A DNA stretch of 64,000 bases from Lichenihabitans psoromatis. Lineage in GTDB: Bacteria > Pseudomonadota > Alphaproteobacteria > Rhizobiales > Beijerinckiaceae. The stretch lies in NCBI RefSeq assembly GCF_004323635.1, contig NZ_CP036515.1, positions 3,969,501 to 4,033,500 on the forward strand, written 5' to 3'. The notes under the pieces were generated by a model. The model had not been told where the DNA came from. It did no database searches and saw only the letters and a list, made by a program, of their open reading frames with translations. The position numbers were made by a program, and so were the translations under genes. This document shows, piece by piece, positions 1 to 8,135 of this stretch. How positions within the stretch are numbered: position 1 is the first letter of the stretch; each line of letters starts with the position of its first letter.

Positions 1-607
1 TGCCTATCTGCTGCTGACGAGCCATCCCGATCTCGCGGACAAGCCCTTCAATGCGGCCTTCGAGAAGTTTCCCTATGCGAAGGCGTCGCCGACACATCTG
101 CGCGCTTGGCAGACGGGACAGACTGGCTATCCGATCGTCGACGCTGGAATGCGGCAATTGTGGAAGACCGGTGTGATGCACAACCGGGTTCGGATGATCA
201 CGGCCTCGTTCCTGGTCAAACATCTGTTGCTCGATTGGCGGCTCGGCGAACAGTGGTTTTGGGATACGCTGTGCGATGCCGATCCGGCCAGCAACCCGTT
301 CAACTGGCAGTGGGTGGCGGGGTCCGGCGCCGATGCGGCACCCTATTTCCGCATCTTCAATCCGACGTTGCAGGGCGAGAAGTTCGATCCGGACGGCGAT
401 TATGTCCGCAGTTTCGTCCCGGAACTGACGCGATTGCCGGCCCGATGGATCCACACGCCCTGGGCCGCGCCGCGGGATGTTCTGGCTGCAGCCGGCATCA
501 CGTTGGGCAAAACCTATCCGCAGCCGATCGTCGACCATGACGCGGCCCGTTTGCGAGCGCTCGCGGCTCTCGCCGACATGCGTCAAGCGGAGCAAGCGGA
601 AGCGTGA
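1..607 (+). CDS. phrB: Deoxyribodipyrimidine photolyase, C-terminal part (cut by the window edge)
   Basis: The reading frame is already open at base 2 and ends with TGA at 605-607, so about 201 C-terminal residues are present. They carry the FAD-binding core of class I CPD photolyases: a W-Q-T-G-Q-T-G-Y-P-I-V-D-A-G-M-R block followed by the M-H-N-R-V-R-M-I helix, the W-F-W-D-T-L segment and W-Q-W-V-A-G-S-G-A-D-A-A-P-Y-F-R. Photolyases bind cyclobutane pyrimidine dimers and split them with light through reduced FAD. The N-terminal antenna domain lies outside the window. A related cryptochrome cannot be excluded, but the substrate-pocket Trp and Asn positions look like those of a photolyase. 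The thioesterase gene follows 36 bases downstream on the same strand. Confidence 0.93.
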   Translation, partial: AYLLLTSHPDLADKPFNAAFEKFPYAKASPTHLRAWQTGQTGYPIVDAGMRQLWKTGVMHNRVRMITASFLVKHLLLDWRLGEQWFWDTLCDADPASNPFNWQWVAGSGADAAPYFRIFNPTLQGEKFDPDGDYVRSFVPELTRLPARWIHTPWAAPRDVLAAAGITLGKTYPQPIVDHDAARLRALAALADMRQAEQAEA

Positions 608-643
608 CCTTGAAGACGGAGCGGGAGCGTTTATGCTTCCCCG

Positions 644-1048
644 ATGTCCGATCCTTTGCTTCCCCTTCACCAGCCCCATGTCCGCGTCATCGCCATGCCG
701 GCCGATACGAACCCGGCCGGGGATATTTTCGGCGGATGGCTGATGGCCCAAATGGATCTCGCGGCCGGAAATGCGGCGGCGCGCCGCGCGCGAGGTCGTT
801 GCGCCACCGTGGCGGTGGATCGGATGACCTTTCATCGTCCCGTGCTGGTCGGCGACGAGGTTAGTTTTTACGCCGAGGTGGAATCGGTCGGTCGCACGTC
901 GATGACGATCCACGTACAGGCCTGGCGTCGCAGCCGCGATTCGGAGGAGACCGGCCTCGTCACGCAGGCCACGTTTACCTTCGTGGCCATCGACGCCGAG
1001 CGACGGCCACGGACTGTCCCGGGGCTCGAGCCCACCGTCATGGTCTAG
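644..1048 (+). CDS. YciA-like acyl-CoA thioesterase (hotdog fold)
   Basis: The product is 134 residues, the usual length for single-hotdog YciA/ACOT-type acyl-CoA thioesterases, which hydrolyse acyl-CoA to free acid and CoA in the cytosol. Family hallmarks are visible: M-P-A-D-T-N-P-A-G-D-I-F-G-G-W at about residues 18-32, with the catalytic Asp and Asn of this class, then a V-A-V-D-R-M-T-F-H-R-P-V segment and the V-G-D-E-V-S-F-Y strand. It follows the photolyase gene by 36 bases and may be cotranscribed. The start at 644 is chosen because it gives the normal N-terminus; no strong ribosome binding site is obvious. Chain-length specificity cannot be read from the sequence. Confidence 0.88.
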   Translation: MSDPLLPLHQPHVRVIAMPADTNPAGDIFGGWLMAQMDLAAGNAAARRARGRCATVAVDRMTFHRPVLVGDEVSFYAEVESVGRTSMTIHVQAWRRSRDSEETGLVTQATFTFVAIDAERRPRTVPGLEPTVMV

Positions 1049-1116
1049 CGCCGCATCCCGAGGACGCGACTAAACGGCGATTGCGGAGCATTCGTGTCCC
1101 GCGTCTCAATGGACTG

Positions 1117-1145
1117 TTGACACTCCGCCGCGACCCTCATTATAT
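1117..1145 (+). promoter_or_regulatory. Housekeeping-type promoter of tRNA-Met
   Basis: A TTGACA -35 box (1117-1122) is separated by 17 bases from TTATAT (1140-1145). This is close to the sigma-70 consensus, and the tRNA begins 31 bases after the -10 box. No other gene lies between. Confidence 0.72.
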
Positions 1146-1176
1146 CCGCCGTGCTTTGGGCCTTTGGCCCAGACGC

Positions 1177-1253
1177 GGCGGGGTAGCTCAGCTGGTTAGA
1201 GCAGCGGAATCATAATCCGCGTGTCGGGGGTTCGAGTCCCTCCTCCGCTACCA
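1177..1253 (+). tRNA. tRNA-Met (CAT), elongator
   Basis: A full 77-nt cloverleaf can be folded. The acceptor arm pairs 1177-1183 with 1243-1249, the D arm begins at GCTC, and the five-pair anticodon stem (GCGGA/TCCGC) encloses the seven-base loop ATCATAA with anticodon CAT at 1211-1213. The T arm contains TTCGAGT, and discriminator A plus CCA are encoded at 1250-1253. The first acceptor pair is a G-U wobble rather than the C-A mismatch of initiator tRNA, and the anticodon stem lacks the three consecutive G-C pairs of fMet. Elongator Met is therefore the best call. tRNA-Ile2 with a modified CAT is the alternative. Confidence 0.93.
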
Positions 1254-1550
1254 TTCATCCTTTGAAGCGACTCCAAGAGCCCGGTTCTCTGGTTTGATCG
1301 TCGGGCTTAAAGGTCTCGCAGCGCCCGGGACGTGACGTCCAGCCGACCGCCTTCAACCTCTCGGCTTGCTCACGCTTTCGCTGAGCGTCATGGCAGCAAG
1401 AGGTGGCTCGGCACCCATGAGACGTAGGCGCGGGCGACGCACCCATCGTCTCGTCCTCGTCTGGCACACCTGCATTGGGTTTAACGGCGGCACCGGGAGC
1501 TGCCGCTGTGAGTCACAGGAATTGGCTGCCGAGCCGGCGTCTCCGCGCCG
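1254..1550. other. Intergenic stretch without a supported gene
   Basis: No reading frame here has a convincing start, composition or ribosome binding site. A short inverted repeat (GCGGCA, eight-base loop, TGCCGC, 1487-1506) has no T-run and is too weak to call a terminator. Confidence 0.6.
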
Positions 1551-2060
1551 CTACTTCGCGGGTTCGGCCAGCAGCAGGCCGAGCGGCCAGAGGGGCCCGA
1601 CCGGAATGATCTCGAAGACCATCATATCGGCCCGGCCCAAGGGAAGGTCTTCCAGCAGCTTATGGGCCTCGGCCGGGTCGGTGACGTTCATCAGGAAGAC
1701 GGCGCCGGACCCGTCGGACTTCGCGAACCACTGATCGATCTTGCCGGCTAACATCAGACGCAACGTGTCCCGCGCCTCGTCGGGCATGATGGCGGGCCGT
1801 TTTTCCGGGGTCGCCTTGGCGGTCCACGTCCCGATCGCCAGAATACGGGTCGTCAGCGCCTTCGCGGCGGCCATCTCGGTTGCGCCCGTGCTGGATCGTG
1901 CATTGTCGGCCATGATGAGAAGCTCCTTTACTGGTTGATTGGGGGTCGAGCAGGCTGCGCCTGGTGGCGACGCGGCACGAAGGCCGGCGGTTCCCGCCCA
2001 GACAGGGTCGAGGGTCGTCAGCATCAGAGCGCCAGAGAGAAACGAGCGACGAGTCACCAT
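1551..2060 (-). CDS. Small YciI/muconolactone-isomerase-like protein with a possible Tat leader
   Basis: The C-terminal ~95 residues form a dimeric alpha/beta-barrel-like domain of the YciI/muconolactone delta-isomerase type (I-L-A-I-G-T-W-T near the start, then a G-K-I-D-Q-W-F strand and an L-P-L-G-R-A-D-M-M segment). No catalytic function can be assigned. Two starts compete. The start at 2060 lies two bases after the stop of the upstream reductase gene and adds an N-terminus beginning M-V-T-R-R-S-F-L-S-G-A-L, which looks like a twin-arginine export signal. An internal ATG at 1913 is preceded by AAGGAG at good spacing and would give a cytosolic 120-residue protein. The longer form is recorded, but the internal start has the better ribosome binding site. 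Coupling to the reductase gene suggests an oxidoreductase-associated role. Confidence 0.7.
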   Translation of the reverse strand: MVTRRSFLSGALMLTTLDPVWAGTAGLRAASPPGAACSTPNQPVKELLIMADNARSSTGATEMAAAKALTTRILAIGTWTAKATPEKRPAIMPDEARDTLRLMLAGKIDQWFAKSDGSGAVFLMNVTDPAEAHKLLEDLPLGRADMMVFEIIPVGPLWPLGLLLAEPAK

Positions 2061-2062
2061 TG

Positions 2063-2947
2063 TCAGGCGACTGTACCGTTGAGGACGTCCGCGTGAGCAC
2101 GTGCGAATTCCCCGACCGTCATGGATCGGCGTCCTGTCAGTGCCTCGACGTTGTTGTCCGACCCCGACATGATGCCATGCTGGTAATCGACCATCGCTCC
2201 GCTGAGATGTTGGATGATATAGGCCGGGACATTCATCTGTTCGAGAGAGGCGCAGTATTCATCCACCGGTAGGTCTTGAAAGATGATCTTGCGACCAAGC
2301 GCCTCGGTTAATTCCAGCGCCATCTGTTCGTGGTTCATCTCGACCGGGCCGGAGATCGGAATGGTCTGGCCAATCTGTTTATCGGGGTTCGCCAGTAAGG
2401 CTGCGATGACGCGTCCCTGGTCGTCCGCGGCGATGGGAGAATGACGCCCCTTGCCGACCGGGATGCGAAGGATCCCTTTCTGCAAGAAAGGCAGTTGCCA
2501 CGGGTACAGCAGCCACTCGAGGAAAAACGTCGGCCGCAGATGGACGACGCGAAGGCCGGACCAATTGAAGACCTGTTCGGCGATATAGCTATCGCGGCAG
2601 GAGTTGCTGGTGGAGTTGCGGTTTGCCGACCGTTGCGAAAGATTGATTACAGTCGCGACGCCGGCTTCCTTCGCGGCCTGGATGAAATTGACGGTGGCGT
2701 TGATCAGACCTGCCTGCACCGGCCACACGAAATAGGCGGCCTCGGCGCCCTCCATCGCGGCGCGGATGGTGTCGATGTCGAGAAGATCGCCGAACGCGAT
2801 TTCGGCGCCGAGCGACTCAAGAGCGTCCGATCGGGCATCCTTACGGTGCACCATCGCCCGGACGACGAGCCCGAGCGCGAGGGCCTCGCGCACGGCTGCG
2901 CGACCCGTGTCGCCGGTCGCCCCCGTGATCAACACCATTTTGCTCAT
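2063..2947 (-). CDS. NmrA-family NAD(P)-binding oxidoreductase
   Basis: This 294-residue protein has the Rossmann signature V-L-I-T-G-A-T-G-D-T-G-R at residues 5-16 and the overall plan of atypical short-chain dehydrogenases of the NmrA/TMR family, which bind NAD(P)(H) and act as quinone or azo reductases or as redox sensors. The conserved L-S-Q-R strand and P-T-F-F-L-E-W-L segment after the nucleotide fold match the family. The substrate is unknown. It is divergent from an AraC-type regulator (154 bases apart) that probably controls it, and it is translationally close to the small YciI-like gene downstream. Confidence 0.87.
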   Translation of the reverse strand: MSKMVLITGATGDTGRAAVREALALGLVVRAMVHRKDARSDALESLGAEIAFGDLLDIDTIRAAMEGAEAAYFVWPVQAGLINATVNFIQAAKEAGVATVINLSQRSANRNSTSNSCRDSYIAEQVFNWSGLRVVHLRPTFFLEWLLYPWQLPFLQKGILRIPVGKGRHSPIAADDQGRVIAALLANPDKQIGQTIPISGPVEMNHEQMALELTEALGRKIIFQDLPVDEYCASLEQMNVPAYIIQHLSGAMVDYQHGIMSGSDNNVEALTGRRSMTVGEFARAHADVLNGTVA

Positions 2948-3101
2948 GCCACATCACCCGTTTTTGAACGTGGACCGTCGCTGTTAGGGCGCCGCTTCGG
3001 TCAGACGCTGATCCTCCCGCCGAACATATCGATCGCCTCGAAGCTGTCTTTCTGCGAAGGCGCGGGATATTATACGAGCGTCTCACCGAAGGGGTTGATC
3101 C

Positions 3102-4007
3102 GTGGCCGACGCACCATCGCGAGACCTCATCGGGCCGAATGACAGAGGGGAGTTCCGACGTTTCTGGCCCCGTCGGAGCCGTGACATCCTCAGCGGGGGC
3201 GAACTCCTGCTCGAAAATCACTTCGCGACCGGACGAAGCGAGTTTGAAGCGCCAGGAATGACGCATCACATGCTCATCATCCCGCTCAGGGCAAAGACAC
3301 GCATGCGCTTCGGGTGGGCAGATGCGAAATTCGAGGGATTGTTTCGAACGGGAGACCAAATCCTGCTTCCGGCGAAAGAGCCGAGTCATTGCTTCTTCGA
3401 TCGCATCGAAGACGCGTTAGTGGTCCATTTTCGACAGGAATATCTGAATCGTTTGCTCGAGAGCGAATGGGGCGTGGATTCGTCGAATTTAGCGATCGGG
3501 TGCGATCTCTGGTTCCAGAACACCTCCTTGCTGTCGATCGGCCGCATGATGCGCGACATCCTGAGCCTGGAGGAGCCGGGGCATCGATTGTTGCTGGAAT
3601 CGCTCGGCACTGCCGCAGGAATGCTCTTGCTCGACGCCAGCCGCTCGGTCGAGGCGCGTCGTCCATCGGTCAGGCACCACGCCGGATTATCCGCGCTCCC
3701 GCGTGTCTTGGACTACATGCATTCCCATCTGGCCGATAACATCGGCCTTGCTGAACTTGCCACGCTCGCCGGTTGCAGCCTCCAGCACTTCAAGCGTGGC
3801 TTCAAGGCATCGACCGGTCAGCCGCCTCACCGCTTCCTGATGGATCTCCGCATTAAGCGAGCGCAGGCGCTGCTTGCCGAGAATGACCTGCCGCTCGCCC
3901 AGATTGCGCTGGAATGCGGCTTCTCGAGTCAGTCGCATTTTACCGTCGCGTTTCAACGCCAGACCGGGTGTTCGCCTGCTCGCTGGCGGCGAACGACGGT
4001 CGGTTGA
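3102..4007 (+). CDS. AraC-family transcriptional regulator
   Basis: The product is 301 residues from a GTG start. The C-terminal ~95 residues contain the two helix-turn-helix motifs of AraC/XylS regulators: L-A-E-L-A-T-L-A-G-C-S-L-Q-H-F-K-R around residue 222, and L-A-Q-I-A-L-E-C-G-F-S-S-Q-S-H-F around residue 270, ending in the usual G-C-S-P-A-R-W-R. The N-terminal ~190 residues resemble a cupin-like ligand-binding domain but show no recognisable ligand motif. It is transcribed away from the NmrA-type reductase gene, the standard arrangement for an AraC activator of the neighbouring operon. The effector is unknown. Confidence 0.9.
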   Translation: MADAPSRDLIGPNDRGEFRRFWPRRSRDILSGGELLLENHFATGRSEFEAPGMTHHMLIIPLRAKTRMRFGWADAKFEGLFRTGDQILLPAKEPSHCFFDRIEDALVVHFRQEYLNRLLESEWGVDSSNLAIGCDLWFQNTSLLSIGRMMRDILSLEEPGHRLLLESLGTAAGMLLLDASRSVEARRPSVRHHAGLSALPRVLDYMHSHLADNIGLAELATLAGCSLQHFKRGFKASTGQPPHRFLMDLRIKRAQALLAENDLPLAQIALECGFSSQSHFTVAFQRQTGCSPARWRRTTVG

Positions 4008-4096
4008 GCGGCCGTCGGATAGGCAAACCACACGCTCATTCTGCCGCGCGTTGCAAAGCCTGATCGTCACCGCGTCGCAGCAGCCGACGCTGTGTT

Positions 4097-5677
4097 TCAG
4101 GACGGGTCGCGTGCCTTGCCGGCGGATTGAAGGACCGGGGGCCTGCGGTGGCGCGTTGCCTGTTCATACGCATAGGCGAAAGCAAGAAGATCGACCTCGC
4201 TCCATTGCGGCCCGACCACGATCAGGTTGAACGGCGCTCCTGACTGATAAAAGCCAGCCGGAACCGTGACGCCGGGCAGCCCCGCGATGTTGATTTCGCT
4301 GACCGTGGTTTCGTGGATGATATCGCCTGCATCGATGCCAGCGAGCGCGCTCCGCATTTGTGGAAACACCAAAGCATCGAGCTCGTTTTCGTCAAAGACG
4401 CGCGTAAAAATGTCGAGATGCGCTTCGCGCAACGCAATAAAATCAGCCATATCGGGCGGGCGTGTCGGGTCGGCCAGACAGGCGTCAAAGCCCGGCACGT
4501 GCGTCATGTAGGTGAGGACGCCGGAGGGTCCGAAGGCATCTTCCGCGGCGGTTGCGGCCGCAAAATCCGCGAAGGTCGGAAGAGCGGCGCCCGGCCCAAG
4601 GCGCGCAAGGTAGCGGCCAAGATCGTAAGGCACCGATTCGAGGCCACGCGCGTCGAATTCCTGCCCCGGCACGGTGGGTGTTCGCAGCGCCGCGAAACCG
4701 GAACCGTGGAACGGATCATCGACCAGGATCGCACCCGCGGCCCGCAGTTCCTCCTGCACCCGCGCGTAAAGCGACGCGGCTTCGTCCGACAAAGGCATGT
4801 CGCGCCAGCCCGGACCATAGGTGCCGATCCGTTTATGCTTCAACGCATCGACGTGGAGCCGCGACGTATAGCCCCCCTTGGGCCGCCGACCGACACCCGC
4901 AATGGTCTTCGGATCCTCCATCGTAAAGCCCGCCAGCACATCAAGCGTCAGGGCGGCATCCCACACGCAGCGAGCAATCGGGCCAACGACGTCGCGCAGG
5001 CTCGACAAGGGCATCACACCCGCGTTGGGGACCAGCGCGAAAGTCGGCTTGATCCCGACCAACCCTTGGGCCGATGCCGGGTTCTGGATCGACCCACCGG
5101 TCTCTTCGGCAAGGCCGAGCACCGCCATACTGGCCGCGACCGCCGTCGCCGTGCCGGCGCTGCTACCGCCGGGGAGCAACGCGACATCGGCGGCATTGTA
5201 GGTGGGGCCTGCCCAACTGTCATTGGCATGGCTCCCGGTGGCGCTCAGGACCGGAATGTTGGTCTTCCCCAGGATCACGGCTCCGGCGGCGCGCATGCGC
5301 GCCACGACGGGCGCGTCGGTCTCCGGCATCAGATCGATCCCTCCGGCCTTGCTGGAGAGCAGCCGCCAGCCTCCCGTGGTTGGGAAGCCCTTCATGTCCA
5401 TCGCGTCCTTGACCACCACGGGGACGCCATCGAGCGGGCCGAGCGCTGCGCCCGCCTTCCGTCGATCGTCCGACGCGCGTGCATCGGTCAGTGCGTCGGG
5501 ATTCATGAAGATGATGGCGTTATAGGGTGGGTTGTAGAGCGCGATCCGGTCGAGAAACGCCTGCGTCAGGCTTTCGGACGTAAAGGACCCCTGCGCGAAG
5601 CCCGTCTGAACCTGCTCGACCGTCATCTCGACAAGATCGATCGCGCCTGTTTCGTCCGTCATCGTGACCGCGCTCAT
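4097..5677 (-). CDS. Amidase-signature family hydrolase
   Basis: This 526-residue protein of the amidase signature family hydrolyses C-N amide bonds with a Ser-Ser-Lys triad. The Lys lies in V-V-V-K-D-A (Lys90), the bridging serine in P-G-G-S-S-A-G (172/173) and the nucleophile in E-T-G-G-S-I-Q-N-P (Ser196). The second glycine of the usual GGSSGG is Ala here. The start at 5677 overlaps the stop of the formamidase gene in an ATGA arrangement, so translational coupling is likely; a start further upstream would put 30 unlikely residues inside that gene. It is the last gene of the amide-uptake operon and probably attacks an amide that the formamidase does not. Its exact substrate cannot be inferred. 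Confidence 0.9.
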   Translation of the reverse strand: MSAVTMTDETGAIDLVEMTVEQVQTGFAQGSFTSESLTQAFLDRIALYNPPYNAIIFMNPDALTDARASDDRRKAGAALGPLDGVPVVVKDAMDMKGFPTTGGWRLLSSKAGGIDLMPETDAPVVARMRAAGAVILGKTNIPVLSATGSHANDSWAGPTYNAADVALLPGGSSAGTATAVAASMAVLGLAEETGGSIQNPASAQGLVGIKPTFALVPNAGVMPLSSLRDVVGPIARCVWDAALTLDVLAGFTMEDPKTIAGVGRRPKGGYTSRLHVDALKHKRIGTYGPGWRDMPLSDEAASLYARVQEELRAAGAILVDDPFHGSGFAALRTPTVPGQEFDARGLESVPYDLGRYLARLGPGAALPTFADFAAATAAEDAFGPSGVLTYMTHVPGFDACLADPTRPPDMADFIALREAHLDIFTRVFDENELDALVFPQMRSALAGIDAGDIIHETTVSEINIAGLPGVTVPAGFYQSGAPFNLIVVGPQWSEVDLLAFAYAYEQATRHRRPPVLQSAGKARDPS

Positions 5678-6675
5678 GACTGATGTGCCTTGACGATGGC
5701 CTTCGAAATCGAGGCCGCGAGCGTGTATTTGGGATCGACCATATTGCCGAGCCGGACCTTGCCGCACATCGTCAACAGCAGATAGGCGTCGATTTCGTCG
5801 AAGCCGAATTCGGTCGCCATCCAGCGGATCAATTCACGATAGGCGATGCGTGAGGCATCTTCCATCGGTCGGGCCGAGCCGATCGTCATATAGAACTCGG
5901 ATGTTTCGAGGCGCGGCCAAGCGAGGGTCCAACCCTTGATGAGATCGACCTGAACCGTGGTCGTGGTCGGATGTTCGAGCGCGACGCCGCATAACTCGCC
6001 ATCGCCCTGGATGGCGTGGCAATCACCGAGATAGAGCAGGCCGCCCGGCGCGTGGACCGGCAGATAGATCACCGCATCCGGCCCGACATCCGGCAAATCC
6101 ATATTGCCTCCATAATAGTCGGGAACGAGGGACGAGATCGCCTCGATCTCGGGCGATGTCCCGATCGTGCCGATGAAGGGCTGGTAGGGCAGCGTGATCT
6201 TGTCGCTCCATTTCACGCCCCCCTCGACCGTCACCTCGATTTTCTTGACATACTCGGGCAGCGGTTTGTTGAGCAGCGCCGTGACGCCGGTCCCGACCAG
6301 CCCGCCAAATTCGGGAATCAGGCAGGTGGTGCCGACCGGCTGCGGGCCACGCGGCACGATCGACTTGATATAAACCGCGAGGCAGTCGCCCTTTTCGGCG
6401 CCATTGACGAAAATCGGTCCGTTCTGCGGGTTGAGGAACGGAAAGTTCAGTTTTTCGCTCGGCTTGTCGGTCTCGCGCTTGATCGCGCCCTCGAAGGCAT
6501 CATGGGTCTCGCAGGCGATCACCGCGCCCGGATCAACGGTCAGCACCGGCTTGGGGAACGGCCCATAGACGTAATGATACTTGCCCTGCTCAGCCTCGGT
6601 GATCGTGAACTCACGACCCGGCTTGCCCTTGGCAACGGCGGTACGCGCCATGATAGACTCGTCGAACCAGGACAT
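5674..6675 (-). CDS. fmdA: Acetamidase/formamidase
   Basis: This 333-residue protein of the FmdA/AmdA family hydrolyses formamide or acetamide to ammonia and the acid, providing nitrogen. Visible features include the metal-site-type H-D-A-F-E-G-A near residue 58, a C-L-I-P-E-F-G-G-L-V segment, and the D-C-H-A-I-Q-G-D-G-E-L-C-G motif with its conserved acidic and His residues. The start at 6675 is preceded by GAGGAG eight bases upstream; a more upstream start is unnecessary. The gene lies immediately after the ABC transporter genes and overlaps the following amidase gene by four bases. Among FmdA/AmdA members formamide and acetamide specificity cannot be separated by eye. Confidence 0.93.
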   Translation of the reverse strand: MSWFDESIMARTAVAKGKPGREFTITEAEQGKYHYVYGPFPKPVLTVDPGAVIACETHDAFEGAIKRETDKPSEKLNFPFLNPQNGPIFVNGAEKGDCLAVYIKSIVPRGPQPVGTTCLIPEFGGLVGTGVTALLNKPLPEYVKKIEVTVEGGVKWSDKITLPYQPFIGTIGTSPEIEAISSLVPDYYGGNMDLPDVGPDAVIYLPVHAPGGLLYLGDCHAIQGDGELCGVALEHPTTTTVQVDLIKGWTLAWPRLETSEFYMTIGSARPMEDASRIAYRELIRWMATEFGFDEIDAYLLLTMCGKVRLGNMVDPKYTLAASISKAIVKAHQS

Positions 6676-7414
6676 CGTTGCGTCTCCTCTTTCGCTTTTG
6701 CTCAAACCGATAGATGCCGACGCACGACATCACGGTCGTCCAGCATCGCGGGGGTGAGTTCGGTAATGATGCGCCCTTGTCCATGACGTAGCAACGCTGC
6801 GCCATGGCTCGGATCATGTCGATATTCTGCTCGACCAGCACGACGGTCAGACCCGTCTTGCGGTTCAGGTCGACGACGATGCGGGCGATGTCCTGCACGA
6901 TCGAGGGTTGAATGCCCTCCGACGGTTCATCGAGCAGCAGAAGCGCCGGGCCGCCGACCAGCACACGGGCGATCGCGAGTTGCTGCTGCTGGCCGCCCGA
7001 TAACGTGCCGGCCGCCTGCCGCCGCCGCTCCTTCAGAATCGGAAAATAGCCGTAGACCGCATCGAAGTCCGCGATCGCGACCCCGCTGATGCTCAGCCCA
7101 ACGGTCAGGTTTTCCTCTACGCTGAGCCGCGGAAACACATCCCTGCCCTGCGGCACATAACCAAGACCGAGGCGCGCCCGCGCATGCGGCGTCGTGCCCA
7201 CAAGGTCATGGCCCTTAAAGCGCAGCGTGGCGGCGCTGGCAGGCAGCAACCCGATGATGGCTTTCATGAGCGTCGATTTGCCGACGCCGTTGCGGCCGAT
7301 CACGGCGGTGATCTCGCCCTCGCGGATGTCGAGATCGACGCCTTGAAGCACCGGCTTACCGCCGTAGCCGCCGCGCAATCCTTGAATCGAAAGAAGGGCG
7401 GTGGGCTCAACCAT
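6611..7414 (-). CDS. LivF/UrtE-type ABC transporter ATPase with an apparent 3' frameshift
   Basis: ATPase subunit of a branched-chain-amino-acid/urea/amide-type importer. It has Walker A G-R-N-G-V-G-K-S-T at residues 40-48, signature L-S-G-G-Q-Q-Q-Q-L and Walker B L-L-L-L-D-E-P-S-E-G. The family-like sequence stops after C-Y-V-M-D-K-G. As read, the frame continues into 65 bases of the formamidase gene and ends in arginine-rich nonsense. One base shift near 6772-6775 restores I-I-T-E-L-T-P-A-M-L-D-D-R-D-V-V-R-R-H-L and a TGA at 6702, giving the normal ~237 residues and leaving the formamidase ribosome binding site free. This is either a real frameshift mutation or an indel in the assembly. The start at 7414 overlaps the preceding ATPase gene by eight bases. 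Confidence 0.88.
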   Translation of the reverse strand: MVEPTALLSIQGLRGGYGGKPVLQGVDLDIREGEITAVIGRNGVGKSTLMKAIIGLLPASAATLRFKGHDLVGTTPHARARLGLGYVPQGRDVFPRLSVEENLTVGLSISGVAIADFDAVYGYFPILKERRRQAAGTLSGGQQQQLAIARVLVGGPALLLLDEPSEGIQPSIVQDIARIVVDLNRKTGLTVVLVEQNIDMIRAMAQRCYVMDKGASLPNSPPRCWTTVMSCVGIYRFEQKRKRRRNDVLVRRVYHGAYRRCQGQAGS

Positions 7415-8135
7415 GACGCACCCCATGACCCTGGCCGAGGTAGATTTCGGCGACGCGGTCATTCGCCATGATGTCGTCGATCGAGCCCTGCGCGAAGATA
7501 TGGCCGAAGTGGAGAACCGTGACCCGGCTGGCGACCTGCCGCACGAAGTCCATGTCGTGCTCGACGACCAGCACCGTCATGCCCTCGGCCCTCAGGGCCC
7601 GGACCATCTCGCCTGTCGCGCGCGTTTCCTCCGGCGACATACCGGCGGTCGGTTCATCGAGCAGCAGAAGCTCTGGCTTAAGGCTCGTGGCCATCCCGAT
7701 CTCGAGCCACTGCTTCTGGCCATGGCTGAGATTGCCAGCCAATTGCGCGGCCTCGGCCGCCAGATTGAGAAAGTCGAGTTGCTGGCGGATTTCACCGCGC
7801 AGGCTGTGGCCTTCGAGGTGATGCTGCAAAGCGATCTCCAGGTTTTGGCTGACGCTGAGCGCGCCAAAAATGCCAGGGACTTGGAACTTGACACTGATGC
7901 CGCGCCGGATCCGGTCATGCGGCTGCAGCGCCGTGATGTCGCGTCCATCGTAGAACACCTGCCCGCTGCTCGGCGCATATTCGCCGAGGATCAGGCGGAA
8001 GAGCGTGCTCTTCCCTGCCCCGTTCGGCCCGATCAGACAGTGGAGTTCGCCCGGCTCCAAAGCGAGATTCACGTCGGCCGTCACCTGCAGGCCGCCGAAA
8101 TGCTTGTTGAGCTTCCGGGTTTCGAGCAGCGGCAT
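7407..8135 (-). CDS. LivG/UrtD-type ABC transporter ATPase
   Basis: This 242-residue ATPase subunit pairs with the LivF-type partner downstream to drive import through the two permeases upstream. Walker A is G-P-N-G-A-G-K-S-T at residues 36-44, the signature is L-S-H-G-Q-K-Q-W-L-E-I-G as in UrtD (urea-type) rather than the LSYGQQRRLEIA of LivG, and Walker B is L-L-L-L-D-E-P-T-A-G-M. The start codon shares one base with the stop of the permease gene (TGATG). The signature and the formamidase/amidase neighbours suggest the cargo is a short amide or urea rather than an amino acid. Confidence 0.93.
   Translation of the reverse strand: MPLLETRKLNKHFGGLQVTADVNLALEPGELHCLIGPNGAGKSTLFRLILGEYAPSSGQVFYDGRDITALQPHDRIRRGISVKFQVPGIFGALSVSQNLEIALQHHLEGHSLRGEIRQQLDFLNLAAEAAQLAGNLSHGQKQWLEIGMATSLKPELLLLDEPTAGMSPEETRATGEMVRALRAEGMTVLVVEHDMDFVRQVASRVTVLHFGHIFAQGSIDDIMANDRVAEIYLGQGHGVRHG

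Noticed and set aside
4313..5683. A long plus-strand frame antisense to the amidase gene
   Set aside because: Arg-rich shadow of the amidase; no start signals or domain.
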